DNA of 64,000 nucleotides from contig JACDOX010000429.1 of assembly GCA_014549065.1 (NCBI GenBank), positions 62,001 to 126,000 on the forward strand, read 5' to 3'. The notes beneath the pieces are model-generated. The model was not told the origin of the DNA. It saw only the letters and a program-made list of their open reading frames with translations, and made no database searches. Within the stretch, counting starts at the first letter, position 1; the number at the start of each line of letters is the position of its first letter. A program made the position numbers and the translations under genes. Below, in pieces: positions 47,660 to 62,200 of this stretch. The stretch comes from Cardinalis cardinalis. Lineage: Eukaryota > Chordata > Aves > Passeriformes > Cardinalidae.

Positions 47660-50600
47660 TTTTGTTTTTATTTGCCTTCTTTCCTGTAAGACATCAGGGG
47701 CTTTTCCTCTTCTGTTTCTGTTTGTTTGCTTTGGTTTCTTTCTGTCTTCAAATTTTGCATCTTGCTTTTTTGTCACACATTTGTTTTTGCCTTTTATGAA
47801 TGTGTTAGACAAGGGGAACTCTGTCCTAAGCCATATCCAGACTTCACTCTACTAGCACTAGTTAAAACATCACAAAGTTTTGTTGCCCTATTCAGGTAAA
47901 TCTCTCCTACACAATCATTGTTCTCCTATTTTAGTGTCACTTTGAAGGGGCAGGAGATCATCTAGGCTTGAAACATAAACAAATATAAGAAAACCCTCAA
48001 AACCCACAGGCAGGAGCAATCACACATCTCCCTGAGAAGACTGGGTATGAGTTCTTTTCTCTTCCATCTCTGGACCACATCTCTTCTCTCCAATGAGATT
48101 GCCAGACAGTGGCCCTCGGCAAGAACATTGCCAGCTGGCAGTATTCATAGCAGTTGTGTGTTTCTTTCAGCAGAGATTTAGTGTAAGTTTAGTGGTGTCT
48201 GCAGTTCACAATCAGGTGAGAAAAGGAGTCAGTTTCTGCTCTGGTTGTGCTTATAGCTGTTGGAGCAGGAATTTCCTTTCTGCCTTTTTTACCATATTAT
48301 TTGTACGGCATGTATTTTATAGCCATGATTTATAGCATATGTCACGAGTTTCTCTGATGCTGCTAGCAGCTCCCTGCCTGCGGTTTGCTAGGTGGGGGCA
48401 GTGTCCTGATGCTTTTGACATGAGGTGTGTTTGTTGGCTGCAGTACCTTCCCTTTGGACACCAGAACCAAACCCTTGCAGTGGAAGGAGGTGGTGGGGGA
48501 ATGTCTTGAAAGAAGTTACTGCATTTAACATCTGCTGGAGGAGGAAGTTTCCACAAGAACTGGGTTAATAGTCTGCTTCTGGAGTGTAAGCTAGGGGCAG
48601 GCCTTTGGCCAACCCCAGCCATGTGCGCCACACAGCAGCAAATGTGGCTTTGCAGAGATTGGGGTGCAGAGCAGGAATTCATGCATTAAAAGGGAGGAGG
48701 GGAAGAAGCCTTTGCAGCTGGGTTGAGTGCAGGCTGCTGCCAGCAGTTGTCCAGAAGCATCCCTCACTGCCCTGAGTTCTGAGTGGTGCTTCAGAGAAAA
48801 ATCTCCCTTGGCTTTTTTCAACCAGAAGTCTTTGTCGTGTGTAACAGGGTGGAGTTCTCTGCTGTGCTCTTCCCGAAGTTTTTCAATTATGGGAGATAGA
48901 GGGGGAAAAAATTAATCTGACTTCTTCAATTTGTTCTTTCCAGGGGCTGCAGGGCTGCTTCTCTAAAACCATTAATTTACTCTTATGGCAGTTGTCTCTG
49001 GAATTGCAATCACATCATATTCTGTCTCTTCTCCTGATAATTCGGACAGACTTCTTTAGCTTTTTGCTTTTTCTTTCTTTTCTTTTCCATACCCTTTTCC
49101 CTTCTACTTTTACTATGCAGTGAGAAAGCCAAGGAAATGAAGAGGGTTGCTGCACACCTCTGCCCTTTTCACATTGAGAAAGGAATGTATCTCTTTAATG
49201 TGTGCTGTGTGCTATGGCTCTGTCCCAACAAGAAAGCCAAAAATTATAAAGTGGATTTTTTTCAAAACATATGTTTAGATGCACAAGTAAGGTCAACTTC
49301 TAGCAGGTTTTGTCCTCCTAGGCAAATTTGAAAAGATCACCCTTTTATATAATGTCAGCGTGGGTTTTCGGTAAAGGAGGTAAATAATGAAGCACCAAAG
49401 ATAACTTAATACAAGCAAGGCTTCTCCCTGCTTGAAAGAATGCTGACTGGAGCAGATATCACTGAGTCCTTCTTTCCACTTATTTCCTTGTTAGAGGCTT
49501 CAAGAAGGATCACCATACCTTGACAACTCAGTTTGCCCTGTCCTGTACACTGTGCTATGCTTTGTTCAGTCTAAATTTCAAGGCCTCAGGCTGTGAGGAT
49601 TTAATTACTGTTTCTGGGGGATTATTGTAACTGCAGCTCTCATATGTTTTTCTGTTCCAACCTCACCTCTGCTCTAAAGCCAAGGAAAACTCAAGTGTTA
49701 CATAGCCTATGTGGTTTCAAGGCCTCTGCAAGCCTGTAGTGTAGAATGGCTCTTAACTTTTACCTTTCCTTTGTCTTTTGCATCCAGAATAAACTTTCTA
49801 GATCATTGATTTATCCTGAATAGGATATTGAATTTATCTCAGTTGTTTTGGATGAAAACTGATGCTGAAATAGGTGAGGTTTCCCCTTCACTGGGCTACT
49901 TCCACTCTTTCTGTGAACTATACATTAAATGTGCTTCCTGTTTTTAATGAACACTCAATCCCAGCTGCATTTTTTTCATTAAGGTCTTGTGGACCAGTTC
50001 TTGCTGAGTCTTGCTAAATTGCTCTTGCAAGAAGATTCTCATTGGCTAGAGGTAGGATCATGTAGTGCTGAGCTTGTCCTTTGGCTTGTTACTTTTCCAG
50101 TAGGTAGATCAGCTGCATTTAAGCCCATTTTGTCATTAGGAAGTTACTAAATTGCTGCTCTGTGGCTTTATCTTCAAACATCAACCTTTCTGTTGACTTT
50201 TTGTGCATGGTTCAACCTGGCCTGATCTCATTCTGTCCTCTGCATTCTATCTATTATGAGGTCTTTTTTCCTGCATGTCTTGTGTTTGCATAGGTGCTTC
50301 ATTTCAGAGGAGGGATACAGATGTTGTGACTTCATTTTTTATTATTTATTATACTGTTTGGGCTTTTTTGATCTCTGGAACTCACAACAATGATCAAACA
50401 AGGATTCTCTTTCATTTTTCTTGGCACTAGTTTCTCTCTCCATGGATGTAAGTAACTGAGGTCAGTTTTCAGAGTCAGTGACTGGTAAATCACATGAATC
50501 CATTCTCAGTCCAGCTGAATTTATTGCCTATTTGTGTTTTTTGCTGTATCTCAATTTCTAAACCTTACTTTTGCCCTACATAGTTTACACTTTCAGTCTG

Positions 50601-53600
50601 GAACGCAAAACGTATCTTGTGATCCTGGGAGTAAATACTTGGTGTTTCCTCCTCCCTATTTAGCTGCTTCCTTGGGCAAGATCCAGTTCCAGGCCCTGTC
50701 CCCTGCCTGGCCCAGGGAATGGCCAGGGTTTGTTGCAGGGAGGGAGCTTTGCCTGGTGTTCTGCTGCTGTGGGTAAAGGTAGCTCTGCTGCGGCCTCAGA
50801 AAGTGCTCAACAGCATCTGTTTTCTTAGGCACTCTCGGTATGCGTGAAAATTATTTCAAGCAGCAGAAAAGCATTTGAACTAACCAAGTATTGCATGGAA
50901 GATCCAGAAAACAGATCTGGCTAGGAGACCTTCCATGGGAGGGGTAGAAGGAGAAGAAGAAGAAAATGATAGAAACTTTCAGAGGGAATTCAGTGAGGTA
51001 GAAAGGGAGACCTCTTTGGCCATAATAGTGAAGTTTGAGTCCTACTTTTCCTTTCTTCTGCCCCACCAGTATCTCTTAAAACTTCCAGTTGTTGCTGCTG
51101 CTTGTTAAAAGGTGTTTTCCTTCTGTCGTTCTTTACTTCATCTCACATTCATTGACCGGCAATGCTGTACCCCAGCCCCTGTCTCACCAATGCTGGTGAA
51201 AATCCTTTCCTTTGCCCTTTGGACAGAGTGTCTGACAGTGCAGGTGGATGTTCAGTGCTCTTCATTTGCTGAGACACAGGGATGCTCTGCTGAAATGAGG
51301 GAGTATGTCACCCAGTGCAGAACACAAAAAGGAGTGGTTATTGCTTGTGATGGTTATTCTGAGGGCTTGACTTTCTTCTCTCTCTAACTGGGAAAAATTC
51401 TCTGGTGTCCTCTACACCAGCTTATTTGTAATTTTCTGATCAATCTGAAAGGGATGCTGACTGTTGCACAGTGTCTCTTAGTGACATGAGTAACATGTCT
51501 CTAGGTTTTTCTGCTGGGCCTCGTGGGCTTGGCAGTTTGGTGTCACCTTCCCCTGGGCAGTTTTCCTCCTCTAGTGATAAATGGTGTGTGGTACAGCTGC
51601 GGTTTGGCTGATGTGGTTTTCGTTCTCTTGGTGGAGAAGTAGTGGGAAAGGTGCAAAAGTAGGTGTAAGTGGGAGACAAGGTCCTTTACCACTATGTAGT
51701 CTAAGAAAGGAGAGGGAGAGGTCTGTTCTCTGGCAGTAATGTGTGAGTGGGAGCATTTTCAGAAGAGATTATCAACCTGTCTTTTCCCTCTTGATTTCAT
51801 GCTGCACCTTAGCCATCTGTTCTGTCAGCCCTGGAGAAAGCTGCCGCTTTCTCTAGTTTCACTTGCTTACCCAAGGTTGTGAAAGTTCATTCCTTGCAAG
51901 GACAAAACTCCTGTCTGTTGTCATTTAAAAACATTTACTATTATGAGTTATGATGCCACCTATGTCCTGGCCAAGTGGCCTTTAAATGAAGCACAGGTTT
52001 GGTTCATCAGGATACAGCTGTCACTGCAGCAGGAGTCCTTAGTGTTGGTGTAGTTCTCATTCCTACAGGAGAGAGAATGTCCCACTCTACAGATTCACCA
52101 TCGTTTCTTACAACTTACTACTACATCTTTAAAATGCTTCCAAAGCTCAAGTTTTTCAGTCTGTCTTCTGTTAGGCACATCCTAATGTCAGTTTTTCCTT
52201 GCAAGCTATCAGTAGCTAAATGCATTACATGAGCTTGCTTCAAGAGACATGTTCATAGAAGTCCAGAAGGCGAAGTGGGAGTCCTGAGAGCTCACACAGA
52301 AGAACTGCTTTGCTCTCTGTGAACACTTGGTGCTGTGGTAGGGCCAGCTCTGGGGTTTTTTTGCTTTCCAGAGAAATTGCATTGAGGGTGATGGGACACA
52401 GCCTAAAGGAAGTTGTAATCTGAGTCCTGTGAAAAGTGCCAGTAAGCTGCAAATCAGGTATTGACACTTAAATACAGAACTATATTTCAATGAGGATCTT
52501 GTGCTTTCATTTGAGACAAAACCTTGAATATTGTGACTCTTTTAGCATGGTGGTGTGGCAGTATTCCTGATGAAAGTGAGCATTTAGCTTGCTGAACTCC
52601 TATTTCTACTGTTGGCAGTAGCTTTTTAATTCCCTTTTTTTCCTGTCTTGCACTCTCACAAGCATCTCAGGAAAGTCATTTACCCTAATCCTGTGTTTGA
52701 CTCATGAGACCCAATGAGCTAATAGCTTGAGAATAAATTGCTGTAGGAGCTGCATTCATAAATATCATGAACAGTCTCCTTAAAGTGGTGTTTGATTACT
52801 TGAGACAAAGCTTTCAAAACATTAAAACAGTTTAAAATAATCAGTTGGCTAAAGCAATAACATTCTGTGGATGCATTTCATTTTTCACAACCCTCTATTT
52901 ATTTCCCTTTTCAGAAAATGGACGAGAAGCCTGTATTAAAAAGTAATTAAATCTGCAACCCAAGCAAGACACAGAAAATTCAAAATTTAATGCTAATGCA
53001 GTTTTTTTATTTTGCAGATGATTGTTGCCCACTCACATGCACACAAGTATGCACATCATTAACATTGACAAAGAGCTGACTGTTAACTTTGTGATTCTTG
53101 GTTTCCAAGAGTTTATTACACAATCCTATTATGTAAATGTGGTTTTGTTAACTTGTGCAGTTGCCAGGAGAGTTAGTGTCTGTCTATAGAGCTGCATGAG
53201 ATGCATCCGCAAAAGCTGCGTAGGACTCTCTGTTCTGTTGAAAAAGAGTCATGTTGCTTTGATTTATAACTAATCTTTAAAAGTTTAAAGTATCCTGACA
53301 ATATAAACCAAACGAATCTAATAGTGTGATGGCAGTGTTTGGCAAATGAGACCGTGTCCTGCATGGTATTGTGTGTTTTCCACTAAAGCTTGAGGGGGTA
53401 CTGCTGCATATTTACTGGCTTTCTTTAATGGAAGGGATGTGTTGTGAGGCTATGTGAAAATACATAGAACAAAAATTTCTGGCTATTTGGCTTAAGAAAA
53501 AAAAAAGCAACTTAGTGTTGGGCCCCCTTGAGACCTGATGTATTTGTTCTTGATTGTATGTGTGATCCAACATGAGGGGAATGAGAACACCACAAGAAAC

Positions 53601-54659
53601 ATCCTACTGCTTGGAACTTTCCTGGCTGGAGGGCAGCTCTCGGAGTTCCCATGTCAGGTAGTTCACCTACCAGAAAAGTAGAGTTAGAAGGCTCGTTAGA
53701 GTCTAGTTGTGGGTGTTAGTCGTGTACAGGCAGGAGGTGGTAGGGACAGGTGATGTGCATGGGAGGATTTATTTACCCTGGGAGAATGGTGTTCTTCTGT
53801 GAAGGTACAATGTGTGCTACATGGTACCAAAACTACTTTTTGTGAGTGCTGTCAAGTGCTATCGGAAATAGCATTCACAAATTGTCCCATCCTTCTGTGA
53901 AAACAAATTCCTTCTAGCTCTCAGGGTTGGGAGGGGGGATTCAATAGGCAGATTGTTCAAGACCATACTTCAGGCCCATTAGTTAACATGTCTTTAACCT
54001 TAAAAGGTTGTCAGTTTATGAATTCCGACTTTGAAGCTTGCAATGGATGAAGTTGGGAGTTCAGAATGGAAGTTGCTGTTCAGGATGGAAGTAAATTTCA
54101 CCTGTTAAATTGAGAGGTTTGTGTTTGGCAAAGAACTTTCTTCCACAGGTCTCTGTTATGCTGAGAACATGGACAATGCAACTTCTTAGCACTACTAAAC
54201 TTGTAGTTTGATTGTTGCACAATATTTAATAAATTATATATATAGCTAGAGGTGAGGGTCAGTTTTTTAAAATATTAAATCTGATCACTTCCATGTGGTT
54301 TTAAGCTTAGAGTGAAAAGCAGTAGCTTGATAATTACTCAATATAACCTCTGTAATGTCTTTACAGCACAGTCTGGTTTGAACATTGCTCTTCCTTCTCA
54401 CACCGGCAACATAAATCAGTTGCATTTTTTGTTGTCCTGGCATCTGCAGCCAGATAGGGATGGAGATAAGGCTCCACTGTGAAGCAGTGAACCATCACAG
54501 GTGCAGTCACACCCCAAGCGCTGTCTCGCTGTCACGGGAGGCTCCTGAGCTACAGTGTGAATGTTCAGTGGTGAAACCAGCCACCTTCTGCAAGGAGCGT
54601 GGTCTAGGCTTCCAGAGAGCAGCAGATCCAGAGCATCTCTGCCACTGATAGGCTCATTT

Positions 54660-54720
54660 TCCATTATCTGGTTCATGAATATTCATCGCTGTGGGCTTTA
54701 ACAGTCAAAGCTTCTGGTTT
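54660..54720. promoter_or_regulatory. candidate POU/SOX-like motif patch
   Basis: A perfect 12-bp palindrome ATGAATATTCAT (54675-54686) resembles paired POU half-sites. It is followed by TCAAAGC (TCF/SOX-like) and, shortly after, CCAAT. Inference only. Confidence 0.22.
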
Positions 54721-57417
54721 GCTCCTTGTCCAATAGAGAGATTTATTTGAAAGCTGAACTAATGTTGTGTGCTTCCCATATTTTGCCCCAGATATTTTGC
54801 TGTGGATATTCCTGTTTCATCACATTTTTATGACTTGAAAATAGGCCACTTCAGACACCTTCCGGTGTGAAAATTGAGCTAGACCTTTTTCAAGATGAAC
54901 CTTTAAAATTAGAAACTTCACACTTGAATGTCAGAGTTGTGTATAATTTCCTGTGTTGACAGCTACATTGCCTCTGTCAAGGATGAGTGAAATGTCTTGA
55001 GCTGTTGCTAAGTAAGTTTGTGACTGTTTCAAGAGCTGCTGTGCCTCTGTGGCACAGATAAAGAAGTCAGCTCCAGGTTGTGTTGTGGCTGAGCTTTTCT
55101 GGTGTGTTGCAGTCACTCTACAGGGATTATCAGCCTTTCAAATAATTGTGCCATGCCAGGGTTATGCTAGTTATATTTTAGTTTCTGTTTGGCTATTGAT
55201 GCTATCATGTAAGTGCTGAGTTTGTTTTGTGTTTAAAATTGTTAGAGCCAAAGGAAGATCATTTTTCTCTGGGCTACGCATAGAAAACTCTGGAATAACA
55301 TGTTTGATTTTCTATCAGAATAACTTACCATAGCCTCTGTCACTCCAGTGGGTAATGTTTTCCCTTCTGGTTCCCATTACTATAATTAAATGCATTCAGA
55401 GCATTCTGTTTCTGTCTATTAACATGTAATCATGTGATTGATTCTTGTATGCCAAGTAGATATTTTTTCCAAAGGAAATATTTATTTACATGAGTTTTCA
55501 GATCAGCTATGTAAATCAGGTGCTTATGAGCGGCATTTTCATGTGCAGCTTGAACACTGGTATTTCCAACTTCTGTCCTCTGCACTTCTCCCTCATGTGC
55601 CTCTACAGCTTTCTGCTGCTTCAATTGCTAGTTCCCTCACTACCATGCTTAGTCAGATGTCCAAAGCGCTGGTTATTTAACTTGCCAAGAGAAGATGTTA
55701 CTGTATCCTGTGGATTTTTTATTGATCAGGATTTAGTGGGAAGCTGACTTGCCTTTCTGAACAGATCGCTTGTGTCAAGGAAAGCTGCTGACCAAGGGTA
55801 TTTTTAGACATTGTTAATGATCCAGAGAATGTACTGTCAAATATTTTCTTTTCAGTCTGTTTTATTTCTTTGGCATCACATCAGGTTAACATTAAGATTT
55901 TTGTGTTTACGTCCTTTCATACTATAAATTCTTTGTCTTCTCTAACTGTCTATGCAAACCTTGTGACTCTGTTTCTCTGCTCTCAATTACTTTTGTTCCC
56001 TGATCCATGGGGATAGTATTGCCCCTGAACTATAGTAGAATTTCTAAAAGTTGCCAGTAACTGTAAAACTGAACAAACCTAAAGCATTAATACAAACAAA
56101 CACTCTATTTTTCTACCCCAAAGAATTAAAATGTGTGTTCATGGGTAAGGCATTAATTGATCAATACGGTCTTCCTTCAAACTGCCTTGTACCAGAGGAT
56201 AGGATCAGTATGAGACCATAGTTCCAGAATTGTTAATCCTGGGAATGTTTGCTGTTCTGTCAGTCAGAGGTACAGACTGGCCATATTTTTGTTGTTAACT
56301 GCAGCATTGAGTTTAGGTCAGCTGAAGAAGGACTGGTCATGATGTCTATCCAGGACAATGTTTTCAGATGCAGGCACTTGTTTTTAAATTTCTTAACCCA
56401 AAGTAGCACTTTTCATTATGGCCCAGGTATTTTTGATTTCAGACAGCAGACTTGTGTTGGGGATGCAGTGGCTCAGCAGAATGTCACTAATCTAGGAAAG
56501 GTATTGAAGCCCCATCTGTGAGCAGATACTCACTGCATGCTTCATTTACTGCCATGCTATGCTGAATAGATTTCACCTAAAAGCAGGAGCTGTCTTAATC
56601 TTCAGAGATGTCAAGAAGGATGTTTTAATGTCATTTCTTTATCCTGAATTTTCCAGCCCACTGTGGCTCCAGAATTTACTGTTGTTTGAGACCAATTGCC
56701 GAGTAAATGGGAACATCCCAGCTGCTTGTGCTGGTGTAGCCATGGCTGCATTGACAGACCTGCAGCAGGATATTGCTGATAAGTTTTCCTAATCTGCTGT
56801 TTTATTGATATTGTAATGATTCTAATGATTGCTCTATACAGAGCATGTTCCTAGGGAAGAAGGATTTTCTAGGTATATTTGTGGAGCTTAGCTTTTTGAA
56901 TGCATCCTCCAGAGAAGGAAGAGAGCTGCTGGAGTCTGATATTTAGTCGTGCATTTGACAGTGTGATTCAGAGTGCTTACTTGCTGAATATGTGAAGGTA
57001 TTCCTTACTCTTGATCCTTCTCAGTGTTACTAAGAGGATCTGCATTGTTGGCAACTGGTTTTGCAAATCAAGAAAGATCTAGTTTTTAATTTTAAAAATA
57101 CTTTCTATTCCTACTCTGCTTTTACCTAGAGGAGAAATATAGGAATGATCTGTCTAAAGGCTTCCTGGCACACTGTAATCATCACCAGAGATCATAAAGA
57201 TGAAACAAGGCATTCTTGACACTTGGGCCATCTAATCAAAGAATTGAGAGAATAAATTTAATTCCTCGATCGTCTGTAATCCTACTATGTGACTTACAGC
57301 AAGTTTCTGTTGCAATAATTTTTCCCCAACTTTTTAAGTTAGCAGTTGCACTTCTTCCTTTATCGTCAAAGGGTATAGTTAGAGATTTATGTAAATGATT
57401 TGTTGATTGTTACTTAA

Positions 57418-57694
57418 TCATAGAATCATTAACATCAATTTGGGTTGGGACTTCAAAGATCATCTAGTTCCAAGCTCTCTGCCAGGGGCAGGGACACTTC
57501 CTACTGGATTCATTTGCTCAGAGCCTCACCCAGCCTAGCCTTGAACGGGATGGTGCATCCATGACTTCTCTGGACAGCTTCTTCCAGTGCCTCACCTCCC
57601 TCACTGTAAAGAATTTCTACCTAATACATAATCTGAATCTGCTCTCAGTTTAGAGCCACCCCCTTTGTCCTGTCACTACATGCCCTTGTAAAAA
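57418..57694 (-). mobile_element. CR1 LINE, short 3' fragment
   Basis: The left end reads as reverse-complement ATTCTATG-type sequence, followed by the typical CR1 3' region in antisense: TTGGGTTGGGACTTCAAAGA, then GCCTCACCYCCCTCACTGTAAAGAATTTC-like sequence in shorter blocks, then a TTTGTCCTGTCACTACA block. About 280 bp remain. It is diverged and 5'-truncated, and it lies in the intron after LA3, antisense to the gene. Confidence 0.92.
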
Positions 57695-58979
57695 GACAAT
57701 AAGCATTAGTATCTTTTATATCCAGCAGGACAGAAACATTCACTTGATAACATTGTTCAGGAAGAAGTTGTGAATCCATTTCTCCTTTGGACGTGCCCTT
57801 GGAAAGGTTAGGAGTTAATTCAGGCAGTTCCCCAGGGCATCTCCAACAAGGTGTTTTGGAATAGGGTGATCTTGATTGGATCCTGCTGTATGTTTGCAGT
57901 TCAATTCAAATCATGTTTCTCCCAGTAGATTATTTCAGTTCTAGCAATGTGGAGCTCCTGTATGTGGAGTTTCCCAAAAAAGCTTTTAATACTTCATTGT
58001 TCTGACTGCCAGCAGAACTGCTGTGTGGTCTCTGCATGGGTCAAATGGGCATTTTTCAGTTTGTGGAACATGCTTGTATCAATCAGCAATTTGAAGTGCA
58101 GCAGGAAAATTGTAGTTCCCCTTCTGATCAATACAGTCTGATTGTAGACATTAGTCTTTGTTTTCTAGTGTGACTCTTTTATGCCTTGTTAATCTTCTTG
58201 AGCAGCAAGAAGAGTCTAATACTGAAGATCCATTTCACCTAGGAATTCCTATAAGAACACTTTAGAGTTGTAAAAAAAATAATGTGGTGACAAGAGGATA
58301 TTTTCAAAATAAGTATTTACATTATGATCTCAAAATACTTCTCTGGCCTCTAAATCTATCAAATGTTTTTATCCCTTTTCATCTATTTACATTTCCATTT
58401 GAAATTAGTCCAGTGATTAAATGGAAGTATCAGAACATCAGAATATGATTGTCACTCTTTTTCTTTGTCTATGTAAGTAAATAATGATCAATCAAAGTTT
58501 ATAATGTGTCTCTTACTATCTGTTTTGTTTTGGGCCTTTTTGTTGGGTGGGGTTTTTTTCTGCCTACACAGGTAATTTTTGTCTCTTGGATAGCCTTTTT
58601 CCTTTTTGTAGTCGTGCCATATAATTTTAATGACTCTAGATATGTTATTTCTGCTTTTGATTTTATGTAGGGTTTTTTTCATTAAGCTTGGTGTGCATTA
58701 GAAAGTCAGCTTTTAGTCCTTTGAAAGACTGTCCTTATTAATTAAATCCAGTAATTATCAGGAAGAGGCTAATATTTTCTCACTAAAACAGTGCAATTAA
58801 AAGTGTTTCCAGGGTGTGCTTCCTCAAAAGATAAGTTTATGCTCATTTACATCTGCTCTTCTTGGAAATAGAGAAAGAGGAATTTTTGTTGCAAATCAGT
58901 GATGAAGGCCAAAAGATGAAACCAACATGAGAACAGGGAAGGCACTGAGGCCTTTTTTTCTATTACAAAGGCGGGGGAG

Positions 58980-59290
58980 AATTTTTGCTAATTAACCGCA
59001 GGAAGCAACATCTGGTGTTCTATTGAGGCTTTTTACTTGGAAAATAATTTCTTTGTTGGCATCTTCATAATGATCACACTCACACAGTCAGTGTATATGG
59101 CGGCCTTTGTTCCCTGCAGTTAAAACATACAAGCCCTGTGGAATTTGGGGGATGACACAAGTGCTGTGGAGGTGCTAGGGAAAGGAGACTCATTGCTTCT
59201 TGTTTTATTGGCAATCCAAACCTGTCACGGTCCTGTGTCCTCTCAACTTGGCAATGAACAGCTGTTGTTTGTTAATTGCTTATAATCGAT
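58980..59290. promoter_or_regulatory. candidate conserved enhancer (dense TF-motif cluster)
   Basis: A compact cluster of binding-site-like words: TAATTA (58989-58994), AACCGCA (58994-59000, RUNX-like) and AGGAAG (59000-59005, ETS-like) abut one another. CCTTTGTT (SOX-like) lies near 59103, CAGCTG (59259-59264) is followed by TTGTTTGTTAATT (FOX/HNF1-like), and ATCGAT is at 59285-59290. There are no repeats in the stretch. Conservation could not be tested. Confidence 0.3.
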
Positions 59291-62200
59291 ATCTGAGAAG
59301 ACACTGTTTTGTTTTGGCATCTTCAGAAGTGGAGTCTGAAAGGAAACTTCGAAGCCATTAACATTTAAACCCATTTACCATTCTGAAGACAATTCTGAAT
59401 TGTATATGATTCTGTACATACTGAAAAGAATTAATATAACCTACATCATGTAAAATATTATGTGTGTTATGCAGTTCATTGATGTCAGTTCTCTGTTCAG
59501 TGCTGCTTATTCAGCTGCTTCTGTTCAGTTTCTCTGCATAGCTAAGTGCAACAGTCCTCAGCCTACCTGAATTTAAAAGATATCATTAATTCTATCACAA
59601 ATAAATGTGGTAGAAATACAGTGTCTACCCCTTTAAATCATCAGTTCAAAGAAATGACCATTCAAGCTGAAAATCCAACGAATGGGGTCAGTATGTTGTG
59701 TGAGGCAAAAACATCGTTCCCTTAAAGAGTATGAAAGCAGCAAGAAGAATTGAGGCTGTGGAACAGTTATTAACATTTATAGTAGTCAATGAGCAATAAA
59801 ACAGTTTTCTGTTTTCCTAACAAGCATGATGGATGTATCGTATGCACAGCTGTATAATACTGAGCTAAGCAAAAATTAGAGCAATGCAATAATCAACTCT
59901 GGGGAGGAGATCGGATGCTGGTGGTGACAGTGGTTTTTCACTTTCCTAGTTGGGTGCTGAGGGATGCCATCCTGAGTTCCTTTGGGTTGTGTGGTCTCAG
60001 AATTGTCCCTTTTGCTTGAAAAAAGAGTATATTATTACAAGTTTTTTACCAAGATAAATATTGGGACTTGCATAAATAAGATTTAGATTGTTTTCACATC
60101 TGTAGAGGTGTGGGAGAAGGGACGGAGAAAAAACAGTGCAAGAAAAAATTAATTTATTTAAAGCTTCCTGAATGCCAAATTTTGGGTATTTTTCTTTCTA
60201 AGTAGATCTGCAGTGTATGTCATTATCCACCCATTTCCTTTTAACACAATTAAAAGAAATGCATACCTTGTCCTATAAGGGGAAATATGCTAAGAGGAAA
60301 ATTCTTGGTGTTACCCCTTTTGTAGTTACTCCTCTCACAGGCCAGGTGTGTTTTATAATAGTGTAGAGAAGACCTGGTTGACTATTTTCCTTATCTTTCA
60401 AAATGAAGTATTGATAATTTAAAGATAGAAACAGCTGTTGGCCATGAATGAAGCCCAATGATGAAGGAAAATGAAGCTGTATAGGTTTATGTGTATGAAG
60501 ACATGCCCAGGAATACAGTGGTATGACATGGTAATTTAAACTTATCCATACATTTATGTACACCTCAATTTAATATTCAGCTGACAGCTCTGGGATCACT
60601 TGGGCTCTGCAGGAGGGGAGGAGGCTGTGTCCCTGCCATTGTCTAGGTTGATTTCTACCAAGGATACCTGTTCACGTGTCCTATCTGGATGCTGTTGGCT
60701 AACCTGCAGTCCACAGGACTGGTTTCTCATTCAGATGAAGGCTGTCTAACTTCAGCAGCACAGCACGTTAAAAAATTTACATTTGCGTCAGTGCGAAAAA
60801 TAAAATGTCTCTGTTGTTTCAAGCCCTCAGCAAGTGCTTGGAAGTACCATAATAATATTGGAGCATGAAAATGTTAGCAAGTACTGATCAAATTTGTTGT
60901 GAGTGCTTGACAGCCAGTCTTGAAATTTTGTTGGCGGTGTTGTTTAAAAAAAAATAAAATTAAAATAATGGCTTTGTAGATGTCCTGAGAGGAATTCTGC
61001 AAGACTAGATGCTATGGGGGAATCAATATTAAGATTGTCAAAATGTTAAGGACCTAATCTGAGTATAACATACTCCATTTTAAATGAGTAGTAAGTCATC
61101 TGGTATTGTAGCAATTAATCTGGTGTAAATGAGATTGAAATCAATATTGGATTAGTGGCTAATGGGACCCACTGATTGGTGTGGCTGTGATTTCAGGGAC
61201 TGGGGAGAAATTCCTATGGCCTGTTCTGCTGTGCAAACTTTTCTTTGTTCTTTCCCCTATTTTCTACTGCGCTTTTCCTCTGTGCCTGAATTTGCAATTT
61301 CTCATAATTCATAATTACAATTGAAGAGCTCTCCTTAGGAGGGAGCATTTCAAAATTGCCTTGTAATCTCTGCTAGGAAAAATAAACCTGAAATCAGAAC
61401 AGATGGTGAAATTTTATATTTATTAAATAGATGTTACAAACTCAAATCTTTCTGCCTGATATTGTTGCAGCTGGCTTATAGTCTTACTGGGTTTTGTTGA
61501 GCCCCAGTTCTGTCTGATTTTCTCACACTCTTGCTTTGTTGTTCCATGTTCCTTGCATTCAGGTTGCAGTGCAGCTGGCTGACAGATGAGGGGGAATTGC
61601 ATTTGTTTTTCTTCAAACAAACTGTATTAATTATAATGCCTCCCACTGGGCTTGCAGTTTGCTTTAAGTAGCACATATCATTAGCTTTTGAAAACTGACA
61701 GGATCATAAACTTCATATTATTTTATCTTAAATGGCGTATGATTTAAATGCACAGTATAACCACAAGGCAGAACAGCAAACCTACACTCACAGTTCTGGG
61801 TGCTACAGAAAAATGTGGTTTTCTTCCTGAGGAGAAAGCATCTGTACTAACTAGAAGGGGTAGAAAGTTTTTGGTTTTGTTTTTTTTTTCAGTCCACTGT
61901 GCAGGTTAATTTTTAACTGTCTGTCCAGAGCAATCAAAAGTGAACATTAATACAGTCTTAACAGATGTGTTCTTTTTTTCATATACATGTACATATATTA
62001 CTGGAGAACAGGTTCCTGGCATGTTTTCTTCCTGCCAAAAAGCTTTTGGTAATGAACAGCAGACTTCATCCATGGGCATGTTGTGGCTTGAATAGTGAGG
62101 TTCTGTATCTTCTCTTTCTTGATTTTCAGCCTAGTTCAAAATATTCTTCTAGACACATGAAAGCACTTGTTTGCATCTTTTTCTGATATTTTAATGATCA

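Noticed and set aside
47537..47855. Open frames rich in proline (+) or glycine (-)
   Set aside because: They are translations of the poly(C) run, not genes.
48335..48760. GC-richer stretch considered as a second LTR
   Set aside because: No clear TATA box to poly(A)-signal order, no terminal TG...CA ends and no repeated blocks; left unannotated.
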